From positions 124,001 to 188,000 of the forward strand of contig NZ_CP023407.1 of NCBI RefSeq assembly GCF_003665435.1: DNA of 64,000 nucleotides, read 5' to 3'. Each line of letters starts with the position of its first letter. Positions within the stretch are counted from its first letter, which is position 1. The position numbers and the translations under genes were made by a program. Below are positions 38,093 to 46,217 of the stretch, one piece after another. Origin of the DNA: Streptomyces fungicidicus. GTDB lineage: Bacteria > Actinomycetota > Actinomycetes > Streptomycetales > Streptomycetaceae. The notes beneath the pieces are model-generated. The model did not search any database, had not been told where the DNA came from, and worked only from the letters and a program-made list of their open reading frames with translations.

Positions 38093-38782
38093 TCATCGAA
38101 CCGCACGCAGCCGTCGCGCGCGCAGCACGAGGTCGTCGGTATGGTGCGCGCCGGCGCCGCCGTCGGGGGCTACCCGTGGACGCTGTTCGTTCACCTCGAT
38201 CTTCCAGTCGTCGTCGAGCAGGGCGGTGACCATCGAGGGCCAGACGTAGTCAGCCGGGTCGAAGCCACTGTCGTGTGTCTGCTGGGTCTCCATCCCCGCA
38301 TGGTGTACGAGCAGCAGCACGCCGCCGGGTGCGACGGCCGCGAGCAGCGCCCGCTCGGCTGCGGCGTCGGGGGTGCGCAGCAGGGCGGGGTACTGCGCGG
38401 AGACCAGGTCGAAGGAGGCCGGCGGGAGCGCCGCTTCCGTCAGTGCAGCGTGCACCCAGCGAATGGCGACGCCCGCGTCCCGGGCGTGCCCGGCCGCCCG
38501 CTCCAGCGCCACGCCCGAAACCTCGAGCGCGGTCACGTCCCAGCCGCTGCGCGCGAGCCAGACGGCGTCCGCGCCCTCGCCGCAGCCGACGTCGAGCACC
38601 CGTCCGGGTACGAGACCGGCGACCTCGGCCACGAGCGCGCCGTTGGGCCGGCCGCTCCACAGCTGCTGCCGGTCGGCATACCGGGCGTCCCACTCCGCCC
38701 GTACCGAGGGGTCTCCGAGGTATCCGTCGCCGGGCAAGGAAGTGTCGGACGCGGGCGATCCCGCCGCGATGTCGTCGCTCAT
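38093..38782 (-). CDS. Class I SAM-dependent methyltransferase
   Basis: 229 aa from ATG 38782 (MSDDIAAGSPASD). The SAM-binding fold is clear: WDARYADRQQLWSGRPNGAL, motif I GRVLDVGCGEGADAVWLARS, VTALEVSGVALERAAGHAR, and SFDLVSAQYPALL (motif II/III). The GRPNGALV segment is typical of small thiopurine/tellurite-type methyltransferases, whose substrates are unknown here. The frame can be read upstream to 39010, but that part is low-complexity. Upstream (39.0 kb) lies the divergent LanC-like gene with 317 bp between. Confidence 0.88.
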   Translation of the reverse strand: MSDDIAAGSPASDTSLPGDGYLGDPSVRAEWDARYADRQQLWSGRPNGALVAEVAGLVPGRVLDVGCGEGADAVWLARSGWDVTALEVSGVALERAAGHARDAGVAIRWVHAALTEAALPPASFDLVSAQYPALLRTPDAAAERALLAAVAPGGVLLLVHHAGMETQQTHDSGFDPADYVWPSMVTALLDDDWKIEVNEQRPRVAPDGGAGAHHTDDLVLRARRLRAVR

Positions 38783-39099
38783 GGGCCCACCGTCGCCCAC
38801 CGAAGCCCGGCAACGCCACTCGTGTTGCCGCTCCGGCAAACCGGCGTCCGGAGCCAGTCGCAGCGCGGCTGCAATGCCGCCGAGGCTTTCAGCGCGGCAT
38901 ACCTCTTCGCGGACGTTCGACGGCCGCAGTCCCCATCCCTGGCTCAAAGCGGACTCGGCCACGGCAGACCCGCCGTACGCGTAGCGCCTGACTGGCCTTA
39001 GTGCGCACACGGCGCGAACCCTCTCAACGTCCTTCTTGACGCCCTCCGCGACCCGGCAGCGGCCGACCCCTCAAGGGGCCTGGGGCCCTGGCGTTCGCC
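38783..39099. other. Gap before the LanC-like gene; possible lost 5' coding sequence
   Basis: No complete gene. At 39002-39085 the plus strand, in a frame different from LanC, reads CAHGANPLNVLLDALRDPAA, a helix that resembles the start of a LanC family protein. It may be the frameshifted 5' end of the gene at 39100. Otherwise nothing was seen. Confidence 0.4.
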
Positions 39100-40092
39100 G
39101 TGCTGCTCGCTCACCGCACCACCGGCGGCTACCTCTCCGCGCTCCAGCGTTTCGACGCCTACCAGCGCGAGCTCGTGCGGACTGTCCTGCCCCCCGTCGA
39201 AGAGCGGCCGCTGCCGACCATCGGGCGCTACGAGGTGGTCCGTGGCCTGGCCGGAGTGGGCCGTTACCTGCTGGCCCGGGCGGAGAGCTGCGAGGAGCCG
39301 CTGACGGCGGTGCTCGACTACCTGGTGCGCCTGTCGCTCGGCACCGTGGAGCACCAGGGCGCGGCAGTGCCGCGCTGGTGGGCCCTGGACGCGCCCAGGA
39401 TCGGCTCCGAGTCGGCGTTCCCCGGCGGCCACCTCAACCTGGGCCTGTCACACGGCGTCGCCGGGCCGCTCGCCCTGATGGCCCTGGCGTGGAAGCAGGG
39501 CATCCGGGTGCCGGGGCAGCAGGAGGCCATGGAGGCGACGGCCGACCTGTTGCGGACCTGGGCGGTGGCCGACCGGTACGGCCTGTTCTGGCCCGGCTAC
39601 CTCTCCTTCGGCCAGTGGAAACGGGGGCCTGCCGCCTACGACGGGAGCGCCAAGTGGCCGGCCTGGTGCTACGGGACTCCCGGGGTTTCCCGCGCCCTGC
39701 AACTGGCCGGACGGGCTCTCGGCCGGGCGGAGTTCTCGGACCTCGCCCGCGCCTCCGTGGACCGGCTGCTCGTCCTTCCCCGGTCGGCCTGGGGCATCGA
39801 CGACCATGCGCTGTGCCACGGCTGGGCCGGGGCCCTGCACCAGCTCGGCCGGCTCAACGAGGAGTGGCAGGACGTCCGGCTGGCCGAGCTGCGGGACGAC
39901 ATCGCCGCCGAACTCGTCTCCGCCTTCGACCCGTCACTGCCCTTCGGACTGCGGTTCACCATGACGAAGGTGCCGTTCGGCTCCGATGTCTCCGGCTACC
40001 TCGACGGCGCCGCCGGCGCCGCGCTCGCCCTGGACTCCTACGCGGTGGACGGCACACCGGCCGACTGGGACATGCCACTGCTGCTGGCCTGA
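39100..40092 (+). CDS. LanC-family lanthionine synthetase-like protein, N-terminally short
   Basis: LanC enzymes join Cys thiols to dehydroamino acids in lanthipeptides. The 330-aa protein keeps the zinc ligands: Cys in KWPAWCYGTPGVSRAL, and Cys-His in DDHALCHGWAGALHQLG. Typical helices include VVRGLAGVGRYLLARAE and GGHLNLGLSHGVAGPLALM (His in SHGVAG). Normal LanC proteins are about 400 residues or more, so roughly 70-90 N-terminal residues are lacking; the start used (GTG 39100) is only the first in-frame codon. A different frame upstream (39002-39085) may hold the missing part, implying a frameshift. No LanB, LanA, protease or transporter gene is nearby, so it is an orphan. Confidence 0.8.
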   Translation: MLLAHRTTGGYLSALQRFDAYQRELVRTVLPPVEERPLPTIGRYEVVRGLAGVGRYLLARAESCEEPLTAVLDYLVRLSLGTVEHQGAAVPRWWALDAPRIGSESAFPGGHLNLGLSHGVAGPLALMALAWKQGIRVPGQQEAMEATADLLRTWAVADRYGLFWPGYLSFGQWKRGPAAYDGSAKWPAWCYGTPGVSRALQLAGRALGRAEFSDLARASVDRLLVLPRSAWGIDDHALCHGWAGALHQLGRLNEEWQDVRLAELRDDIAAELVSAFDPSLPFGLRFTMTKVPFGSDVSGYLDGAAGAALALDSYAVDGTPADWDMPLLLA

Positions 40093-40103
40093 CCTGCCCC
40101 GCC

Positions 40104-40712
40104 TCACCGCTTCGCCGGGGAGTCCCCTGTGGCGGCAAGGAGAGCCTGCGCCTGTTCCCGGGCATGGCCGAAGGGGTCCGCGAAGATGTTCAGGCCGTGG
40201 GCGACGAGCGCTCCCTCGTGAAGCAGCATGAGTGCCTGGCCCAGGGCGCCGACCCCGTCCGGGGTGATGTCCCCGGCGAGGTCGGTGAAGAGGGTGAGCA
40301 TCCACTGCTTCTGCCCGGTGATGATCCGGTGGGCCGGGTGGGACGGATCGCTGATCTCGGCGTGGGCGTTGACCATGCCGCACCCCTTGGAACTGTTCTT
40401 CGCCGACCACGCGCGTGAGGCGTCGAAGACGGCCAGGACGCGCGCCTCCGGTGTCGCCTGAGCGGTGTCGATGCACTGGGCGAGGAAGGCCCGCCAGCGT
40501 TCATCACGATCCGCGAGGTACTCCACGACGATCTGCTCCTTGGAACCGAACCGGTCGTAGAGGGTCTTCTTCGTCACCCCGGCCTCGGCGGCGATCAGGT
40601 CCACCCCGACGGCATGGATGCCGCGTTCGTAGAACAGCCCCGCGGCGGCCTCCAGGACGCGGCGTGCGGCAGGCGTCATCGCGATCCGTCGCGGCCTCTC
40701 GGTAGTGCCCAT
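40104..40712 (-). CDS. TetR-family transcriptional regulator
   Basis: 202 aa, ATG 40712. The N-terminal helix-turn-helix is clear: ARRVLEAAAGLFYERGIHAV, then VDLIAAEAGVTKKTLYDRF and GSKEQIVVEYL. The C-terminal ligand-binding part is helical with no recognised ligand signature. It is divergent from an EamA transporter gene, with two copies of a TATAC-N6-GTATA-type site in the 69-bp gap, so it very probably represses that transporter and itself and is released by the transported compound. Confidence 0.92.
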   Translation of the reverse strand: MGTTERPRRIAMTPAARRVLEAAAGLFYERGIHAVGVDLIAAEAGVTKKTLYDRFGSKEQIVVEYLADRDERWRAFLAQCIDTAQATPEARVLAVFDASRAWSAKNSSKGCGMVNAHAEISDPSHPAHRIITGQKQWMLTLFTDLAGDITPDGVGALGQALMLLHEGALVAHGLNIFADPFGHAREQAQALLAATGDSPAKR

Positions 40713-40722
40713 ACCTCAACAG

Positions 40723-40738
40723 TATACCGATCTGTATA
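40723..40738. promoter_or_regulatory. TetR operator copy 1
   Basis: TATACCGATCTGTATA: arms TATAC and GTATA around CGATCT, 10 bp from the tetR-type start. Confidence 0.75.
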
Positions 40739-40751
40739 GTGAGTCGAGGAG

Positions 40752-40767
40752 TATACCGATCTGTCTA
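40752..40767. promoter_or_regulatory. TetR operator copy 2
   Basis: TATACCGATCTGTCTA, one mismatch from copy 1, repeated directly at 29-bp spacing. It ends 14 bp before the EamA start. Confidence 0.75.
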
Positions 40768-40781
40768 GTGGAGGTTGAGGC

Positions 40782-41714
40782 GTGAACATCCTGCTCTCGA
40801 TCGCCTTCGTGATCTGCTGGAGTTCCGGGTTCATAGGAGCCAAGCTCGGCGCGGGCAGTGCGTCCGCGGTCACGATCCTGATGTGGCGGTTCCTGCCGCT
40901 GGCCGTCGCCCTGGTCGTCATTGCCTCCGTCTCCAGAACGGCGTGGCGGGACCTCGCACCGCGGGATGTGGCCCGGCAGGCCATGATCGGCACGCTGTCA
41001 CAGAGCGGCTACCTGCTCACCGTCTACTGTGCGATCCAACTCGGGGTCTCCAGCGGCACCACAGCCCTGATCGACGGCGTCCAGCCCCTCGTCGCCGGGG
41101 CACTTGCCGGACCGTTGTTGCGTCAACACATCTCGCGCAAGCAGTGGCTCGGCCTGTGCCTGGGAGTGAGCGGCGTCGCCATCGTCACCATGGCCGATGC
41201 CGCGGCCGGCACCGGTGCGGCCTGGTGGGCCTATCTCATCCCTTTCCTCGGCATGTTCTCGCTGGTAGCGGCCACGTTCCTCGAAAGCCGCTCCCGCGTA
41301 CGGGTCGAGCCCGCGGTGTCGCTGACCGTCCACTGCGCCACCAGTGCCGTCATCTTCACGGCCCTTGCCGTGAGCGCCGGAGCCGCGGAGCCGCCCGCCG
41401 AGCTCTCGTTCTGGGCCGCGATCGCCTGGCTCGTAGCCTTGTCGACCTTTGGCGGATACGGGCTGTACTGGCTCATCCTGAGGCGCTCCGGAGTGACCAA
41501 GGTCAACACGCTCATGTTCCTCATGGCCCCGGTCACCGCGGTCTGGGGAGCCCTCGCGTTCGGCGAGACATTCGGTCCGCACACCGCTTTCGGCCTGGCC
41601 GTCGGCCTCGCAGCAGTCGTCATCGTCCATCGCGGTGACACCTCATCCACCAGGGTGCGCACACGGGACACGGACACGGGCGAGGCCGCCAGGCCGGCCA
41701 AGTACGGCGCCTGA
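40782..41714 (+). CDS. EamA/DMT-family transporter
   Basis: A 310-aa membrane protein with about ten transmembrane helices and two EamA repeats (LLSIAFVICWSSGFIGAKLG at the start; WWAYLIPFLGMFSLVAATFLE as a mid helix; VTAVWGALAFGETFGPHTAF in the second repeat). Members export metabolites or drugs. GTG 40782 has GGAGG 7 bp upstream. Control is by the divergent TetR-type gene through the two operators in the gap. The C-terminal tail (TSSTRVRTRDTDTGEAARPA) is hydrophilic and cytoplasmic. Which solute it moves is not visible. Confidence 0.92.
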   Translation: MNILLSIAFVICWSSGFIGAKLGAGSASAVTILMWRFLPLAVALVVIASVSRTAWRDLAPRDVARQAMIGTLSQSGYLLTVYCAIQLGVSSGTTALIDGVQPLVAGALAGPLLRQHISRKQWLGLCLGVSGVAIVTMADAAAGTGAAWWAYLIPFLGMFSLVAATFLESRSRVRVEPAVSLTVHCATSAVIFTALAVSAGAAEPPAELSFWAAIAWLVALSTFGGYGLYWLILRRSGVTKVNTLMFLMAPVTAVWGALAFGETFGPHTAFGLAVGLAAVVIVHRGDTSSTRVRTRDTDTGEAARPAKYGA

Positions 41715-41888
41715 CACCTCTGCGCAGTGACCGGTGACGACAGGCGGGCGGGTGCTGTCAGGCGCAACAGGGGCGCCTCACCGTTCCGTAATGGTTATGT
41801 GTAGAACTTGCAGGGACGCCGTAGAGTGATCATCTTCGGTTGTCGTAGCCGCACGTGGTGGCCGTGCTCGAACAGAGGGACGCAGGAG

Positions 41889-42938
41889 ATGACTGACAGG
41901 GAATCGGGACCGGCGGACCAGCCAACTCCTGCCGCGCGCACGGAATTCTCGTTGGAGAAGAACACCGAGGCCAGGCATGAGGCGTTCAGGCGGCGGCGCA
42001 CCGTGGCGGTCCTCGTGGCGGCGGGCCTCGCGCTTGTCACCGCCGTCACCGTCCTCGTGGCCGGCGACACTGAGCCGGTGTCGGCACGGTCCGGTGCCGC
42101 ACCCGCGCCACCGTCGGACAGCGCGAAGAGCGGCACGTCCACCGAGCCCCGGGCCGAGGAGAGTTCGCAGGACCCTGACTCCGGGCCGCCCTCCATAGCC
42201 GTTCCCGACTTCAGCTCCGCAGCCGCACGCGACGTGGCGTTCGTCGGTGACGTCGGCCAGTTCACCGCGTGGCCCGGCGCCACGGAGTACGAAGCCATGT
42301 CGTTCTCCGACGGCGGATATGACATCTCGGATTTCCGCAAAGCCGCTATCAGGGACGCGAAAGCTGTCTGCAGCGAGTTCACCGGCGGGGCGGAGATGAC
42401 CGATGTCCCTGACGCCGTAGGCCTGCCGCTCACCGACCCGATCGACCAGGCCGCCTTCCTCGTCGAGGCGGTCACCTTCTACTGCCCCGATCAGATCGCC
42501 GCAGTGACCGACGACGTGTACAGCGAGCCGGTGGCGACCGAACAGAACGAGGACTGCCCCGGCGTCTCCACCCTGAAGGCGACCGCCACGATCGAGCAGC
42601 CGGACGCCGATGACGACCCCACCTCCGCCACGTACGCGGTGAAGGTCCGCAACACCTCTTCGTACGACGTACGCGTCCAGCTCCAGCAGCGTTGGTTCGT
42701 CGACGGGCGGGCGCCCGGAATGGAACTCGCCTCCGAGTGGGTGCCGGAGTGGGACTTCTTCGGCGAGACGGGAGAGGATCAGTACTTCACCATCGAAGCG
42801 GGCGAGTCCTTCGCCTACGAAGGTGAGCAGGACGGTGTCTACCACTGGAACCGCACCGAAGTCCGCGTCGCCCCGAAGGAGTTCGTGTTCCTCGGATGCG
42901 GATACCGGCCCGGCCCCGGCGTCACCGCAGAGGAATAG
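41889..42938 (+). CDS. Single-pass membrane-anchored hypothetical protein
   Basis: 349 aa from ATG 41889. A short cytoplasmic part (MTDRESGPADQPTPAARTEF) with a run of basic residues before the helix is followed by one transmembrane helix (TVAVLVAAGLALVTAVTVLV), a Ser/Pro/Ala-rich linker (residues about 55-105), then an extracytoplasmic domain with paired cysteines (AVCSEF...FYCPDQ...EDCPGV) and a C-terminal beta-rich part (YAVKVRNTSSYDVRVQLQQR, FTIEAGESFAYEGEQDGVYH). The first Cys-containing region resembles the small DUF732-like folds of actinobacteria, but I do not claim the family. No partner gene is evident. Confidence 0.7.
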   Translation: MTDRESGPADQPTPAARTEFSLEKNTEARHEAFRRRRTVAVLVAAGLALVTAVTVLVAGDTEPVSARSGAAPAPPSDSAKSGTSTEPRAEESSQDPDSGPPSIAVPDFSSAAARDVAFVGDVGQFTAWPGATEYEAMSFSDGGYDISDFRKAAIRDAKAVCSEFTGGAEMTDVPDAVGLPLTDPIDQAAFLVEAVTFYCPDQIAAVTDDVYSEPVATEQNEDCPGVSTLKATATIEQPDADDDPTSATYAVKVRNTSSYDVRVQLQQRWFVDGRAPGMELASEWVPEWDFFGETGEDQYFTIEAGESFAYEGEQDGVYHWNRTEVRVAPKEFVFLGCGYRPGPGVTAEE

Positions 42939-43036
42939 GCGCGGCCGAACGTGCCAGCCACGTACAGGCACGACCGGTCACGCATCCAGGGAGACCGCAC
43001 GCCGCCGCGACCCGCTGGGCAAAGTGGCCCAGGAGC

Positions 43037-43077
43037 CCGGTGAGAGCCGGACCGGCGGGCGGTGCGGCTCTCACCGG
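43037..43077. terminator. Bidirectional hairpin terminator
   Basis: CCGGTGAGAGCCG (43037-43049) and CGGCTCTCACCGG (43065-43077), perfect 13-bp stem, between two convergent genes. Confidence 0.75.
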
Positions 43078-43084
43078 CGGCAGG

Positions 43085-43378
43085 TCAGGCCGCCGCCTGC
43101 CGCGGTCCAGTGGCCCCGCGTGATGCGGCATGGTGCGCGGGACGCCGCGAGCCTGCGGTCCGGAGGCGCTGCAGCCACAGGGAGGCTGTGAGCAGGAGGC
43201 CGCTGAAGACGGCCAGGAGGAGAGCGGACACCCACATCTGCCGGCTCCCGGGCTGTTGCCAGGCGGTCCAGGCGGTCAGCACCGCCCACAGCAGGGCACC
43301 TGCGGTGTAGAAGGCGCGGACCCGGCGCAGCTGCCGCACGGCCCGCAAGGACATGACGCGATCGGTCTTGGATGCCAT
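43085..43378 (-). CDS. Small two-helix membrane protein
   Basis: 97 aa from ATG 43378 (MASKTDRVMSLRAVRQLRRV). It has a basic N-terminus, two hydrophobic segments (FYTAGALLWAVLTAWTAW and MWVSALLLAVFSGLLLTASL) and a basic tail. No function is known, and this kind of small membrane protein is common in Streptomyces. It follows the zinc-ribbon gene by 70 bp on the same strand and may share its transcript. Confidence 0.65.
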   Translation of the reverse strand: MASKTDRVMSLRAVRQLRRVRAFYTAGALLWAVLTAWTAWQQPGSRQMWVSALLLAVFSGLLLTASLWLQRLRTAGSRRPAHHAASRGATGPRQAAA

Positions 43379-43448
43379 GCCGGCCCGTGTACCCCCGCGA
43401 ACGCCGTTCAACGGCCCAAGATGGTCAGGTCCGTCCTGCGACCGCCCT

Positions 43449-43640
43449 TTACTCGTCCTTGCTGCGGGTGCGGCCCTCGAAGTCGCGGCGCACTGCGGCG
43501 CCTTGGTCATCGACCAGTCCCGCACGGTCGGGGAGCTCCAGAGTTGCGCCGCAGTGGCGGCACAGCGTTCCGTCTTCGGCCGGCGTGCCGCACGCCTTGC
43601 AGAATCGGTTGCCCTCGTCGTTTCCGGTCCTGTGGGTCAT
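43449..43640 (-). CDS. Small zinc-ribbon protein
   Basis: A 63-aa protein whose core is a four-cysteine zinc ribbon: FCKACGTPAEDGTLCRHCGA (two CxxC knuckles). Charged tails flank it. ATG 43640 has GGAGAGAG upstream. It is a conserved-looking stand-alone ribbon of the kind often annotated as a hypothetical protein in Streptomyces. The downstream membrane gene is probably co-transcribed. Confidence 0.75.
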   Translation of the reverse strand: MTHRTGNDEGNRFCKACGTPAEDGTLCRHCGATLELPDRAGLVDDQGAAVRRDFEGRTRSKDE

Positions 43641-43949
43641 GGCGCTCTCTCCTGCATGGATGGACAGTGAAGGGCGTGCAGGTACCCCCCGGTGCCGGTG
43701 CTGATTCCCTCCGCGCCTGCTTCCCTTTCCTGAGGGAGATGGGGTCCGGGTGTGAAGTTCGGTCTCGCGGTGCGGATGTTGCGGCTGCCGGTCGGCCGGG
43801 TGGTGGTGCGAGGAAGCTGTCGTCCGGCGTGCAGGAGGTAACAGCGGGCGCCGAACGGCCCGTCCGGGTCGTCGATACCGGGTAGGGATTTGGCTTAAGA
43901 ACGCGCGGGCCGCCGCCCGAGGGGCTCGGAAGATTGACTTCTTACGGCC
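43641..43949. other. Gap without a gene
   Basis: No credible frame or repeat was seen in this 309-bp stretch. It presumably includes the zinc-ribbon gene promoter. Confidence 0.45.
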
Positions 43950-44282
43950 TCAGCTCTGCGCCTCCGCGTCGAGGCGCGCAAGCCCCTGTTCCCAGCGTCG
44001 CCGGCGCTCGTCCTCGGGCTGGTCCCACCAGGGGGTGCCCCGTTCGCCCAGCGCGACCTTCGCCTGGTCCACGCGTGCACGCGCTGCCCGCTCGGCCTGC
44101 GCGTCGCCCGCAGTCGTCGCGGAGCGCACCCCGCGACGAGCCGACATGAGGTGACGCCGAAGGCGAGCGGCGACCTCCTCAGGGATCAACGGATCGGTTG
44201 CCCGCCACTTCCTTCCCCCGATGACGACGAAGTGCCCGTCAGGGGTTCGCTGCGGTGGCTGATGTGCTTCCACGCGGACCAT
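43950..44282 (-). CDS. Conserved hypothetical protein
   Basis: 110 aa from ATG 44282 (MVRVEAHQPPQRTPDGHFVV, then IGGRKWRATDPLIPEEVAAR). It is mainly helical and charged after residue 35, with an alanine/arginine-rich centre (AERAARARVDQAKVALG) and a C-terminal TPWWDQPEDERRRRWEQGLA. The pattern is familiar from Streptomyces hypotheticals, but no function is known. ATG 44282 follows a GGAGAGA stretch. The frame can be read up to 44375, but the family pattern starts at the chosen Met. Confidence 0.65.
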   Translation of the reverse strand: MVRVEAHQPPQRTPDGHFVVIGGRKWRATDPLIPEEVAARLRRHLMSARRGVRSATTAGDAQAERAARARVDQAKVALGERGTPWWDQPEDERRRRWEQGLARLDAEAQS

Positions 44283-44505
44283 TCTCTCCGCTCCAGCCCG
44301 CCTCGGCACAGAGCCGTGACCCACCCCGCGTGAGTGTGAGCAGTACATGCCGTGCCATCGGAGCGTCTCCCCCACTGCTCGGCAGCCGAACGGTTCACCG
44401 GATAGCCGCCGCCCTGCCCGCGTGAGAATCTGGAAGGCGTATCAGAGTGGAGATGCCGCATCCCACGCATCTCATCGGCCGAGAAACGGAACGGAGAGAC
44501 CTCAA

Positions 44506-44715
44506 ATGACGGACGGCTTTGCCGTGGGAGACCACGTGCGCTGGAACTCCGAGGCCGGACACGTCGAAGGCGTCATCATCAAGAAGCACACCCACGATGT
44601 GGAATTCAAGGGCTATACGCGCCACTGCTCGCCGGACGACCCACAATACGAGATAAAGAGCGACAAAACCGGCCACATCGCCATACACAAGGGTGGGGCA
44701 CTGAAGAAGGCGTAG
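44506..44715 (+). CDS. DUF2945 (HVA/Tudor-type) small protein
   Basis: 69 aa from ATG 44506. The family signature is clear: FAVGDHVRWNSEAGHVEGVI, KKHTHDVEFKGYTRHCSPDD and PQYEIKSDKTGHIAIHKGGA, a small beta-barrel seen as a stand-alone domain in many bacteria and fungi. Its molecular role is unclear. It lies 5 bp upstream of the DUF488 gene and is the first gene of a three-gene operon. Confidence 0.85.
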   Translation: MTDGFAVGDHVRWNSEAGHVEGVIIKKHTHDVEFKGYTRHCSPDDPQYEIKSDKTGHIAIHKGGALKKA

Positions 44716-44720
44716 ACCCA

Positions 44721-45260
44721 ATGGCCAGCCGCGTCCATACAATCGGCCATTCGACGCGTGAATTCGACGAGGTACTGGAGATGCTACGCAGCCATGACAT
44801 CACCTGCCTGGTCGATGTGCGTTCCTACCCCTCGTCGAGGAAACATCCCCAGTGGAACCAGTCCGCCATCGTGCAGAACCTGCCGTCCAACATCGAATAC
44901 CGCTGGATTGCGCAGCTCGGCGGCCGGCGGCACACCCCCAAAGGGGTCCCCAGTGAAAACGAGGCCTGGCGGGTAAAAGCGTTCCGCGACTACGCCGACT
45001 ACATGGCGAGCGACGCGTTCGCGGAGGGCCTGCACGAGCTGATCCGACTGGCGCAGCATGAGCGGCCCGCGATCATGTGCAGCGAGGCCGTACCGTGGCG
45101 GTGCCACCGTCGGCTGATCACCGACGCGCTGCTGGTCGCCGGGGTGGAGGTCGTGCACATCATGTCGCGGACGGCCGCGAAACCCGCGGTCCTGAACGAG
45201 CACGCACGGGTTCGCGGTGGCCACCTCACCTACCCGCCGCCCGACCTGGAGGTCCCGTGA
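44721..45260 (+). CDS. DUF488 domain protein
   Basis: 179 aa from ATG 44721. The DUF488 core is intact: VHTIGHSTREFDEVLEMLRS, CLVDVRSYPSSRKHPQWNQS, IEYRWIAQLGGRRHTP and a late Cys/His block AIMCSEAVPWRCHRRLITDA. Some DUF488 proteins act near DNA repair or thiol chemistry, but no reaction is established. Its stop overlaps the start of the alkyltransferase-like gene by 4 nt (GTGA), so translation of the two is coupled. That tight link to an MGMT-like protein supports a role around alkylated DNA. Confidence 0.88.
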   Translation: MASRVHTIGHSTREFDEVLEMLRSHDITCLVDVRSYPSSRKHPQWNQSAIVQNLPSNIEYRWIAQLGGRRHTPKGVPSENEAWRVKAFRDYADYMASDAFAEGLHELIRLAQHERPAIMCSEAVPWRCHRRLITDALLVAGVEVVHIMSRTAAKPAVLNEHARVRGGHLTYPPPDLEVP

Positions 45261-45541
45261 CCTTCGTCGACGACGTCCGGGAAGCGGTGTGCTCGATTCC
45301 CGCGGGTGCCGTGGCCTCCTACGGTGACGTCGGCCGGCGGGCCGGTGTCGGTGCGCGCCAGGCGGGGCGGGCCATGAGTCTGCTCGACGAGGGCGTGCCC
45401 TGGTGGCGTGTCGTGTACGCGGACGGGACACCGCCCTTCTGCCACGGTGGGCGGGCGCCGGTCCTTCTGCGGGCCGAGGGAACGCCGATGCGCGGGACGC
45501 GAGTGGACATGTCCCGTGCTCGCCACCACTGGGGGCACTGA
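45257..45541 (+). CDS. MGMT-family alkyltransferase-like (ATL) protein
   Basis: 94 aa, GTG 45257 overlapping the DUF488 stop. It covers the DNA-binding domain of O6-alkylguanine transferases (VREAVCSIPAGAVASYGDVG, RRAGVGARQAGRAMSLL), but the active-site segment PCHRV is PWWRVVYADG, so the acceptor Cys is replaced by Trp, as in ATL proteins that flag lesions for nucleotide excision repair. The usual His after that position is also Trp here. A Cys-His pair (PFCHGGRAPVLL) lies downstream. It is shorter than full MGMT, as ATLs are. Role inferred: recognition of O6-alkylguanine. Confidence 0.85.
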   Translation: MTFVDDVREAVCSIPAGAVASYGDVGRRAGVGARQAGRAMSLLDEGVPWWRVVYADGTPPFCHGGRAPVLLRAEGTPMRGTRVDMSRARHHWGH

Positions 45542-45543
45542 GC

Positions 45544-45571
45544 CCACCAGCGCTCTGCAGGCAGCTGGTGG
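45544..45571 (+). terminator. Hairpin after the ATL gene
   Basis: CCACCAGC (45544-45551) and GCTGGTGG (45564-45571), 12-nt loop, 3 bp after the stop. A third copy of CCACCAGC follows at about 45580. Confidence 0.55.
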
Positions 45572-46135
45572 TCAGGCGACCACCAGCAGACTCTGAGGCG
45601 CGGCCGCCTTCACACACGTCCGCAGCCAGTCGAGCATTCTCACGCGCTCCCATGACGGCGGCGGATGGCATCGTTTCGGGATCGCGCAGTACGACCTCGG
45701 CTCGACGTTCAAGCCAGGCTCAGGCGGTTCCTTCGACGGCCGGCCGCTCTGACGAGAGGCCGGCCTTCACGTTCGCCGACACGACAGTGCCGTCGTCGCC
45801 CGGGACGGACTACATGCAGCGGCGCGGGTCGGCGTCGATGAGGGTGGACACTACGACGCGGTGGTCCGCGGCACTGCCCTCGGCCACGGCCTGCGCGTTC
45901 TTCGCGGCCTGTGGGTCAAGATCCCCGTTCGTGATCGATGCCTGCCCCACTGTTCCCGTCAGCGACAGTAACGACCGCACGAATCCACACGGTTGTGAAG
46001 GGCCGCCCGGTGACATCGTCCCAACTCCACTGAGGCCACCGCGGAATGCGTCACCTGGCTCCAGGAGGATCTCCCGGACGGACGTCACACCTACTCCGCA
46101 GCGCCAGAGTTGACCGGGGTGCGGTCCAAGTTAAC
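45572..46135. other. Gap without a recognisable gene
   Basis: Frames on both strands are short and unlike known families. A plus-strand fragment (about 46040-46110) reads ATAECVTWLQEDLPDGRHTY, and a minus-strand one (about 45840-45960) reads TVGQASITNGDLDPQAAKNA; both look like decayed coding pieces without identity. Confidence 0.4.
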
Positions 46136-46172
46136 GAAGGGGCATGGCGCGAGGATTTCGCCATGCCCCTTC
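46136..46172. terminator. Perfect 14-bp hairpin terminator
   Basis: GAAGGGGCATGGCG (46136-46149) and CGCCATGCCCCTTC (46159-46172), 9-nt loop, 45 bp past the stop of the second VOC gene. Confidence 0.8.
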
Positions 46173-46217
46173 GCCGTAGGGTGGGCTCGTCTGCGACTCG
46201 GAGCCGGGCGGCCCGTG

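Noticed and set aside
43130..43885. Plus-strand frame over the zinc-ribbon and small membrane genes
   Set aside because: Antisense to a clear four-Cys ribbon; no family of its own.
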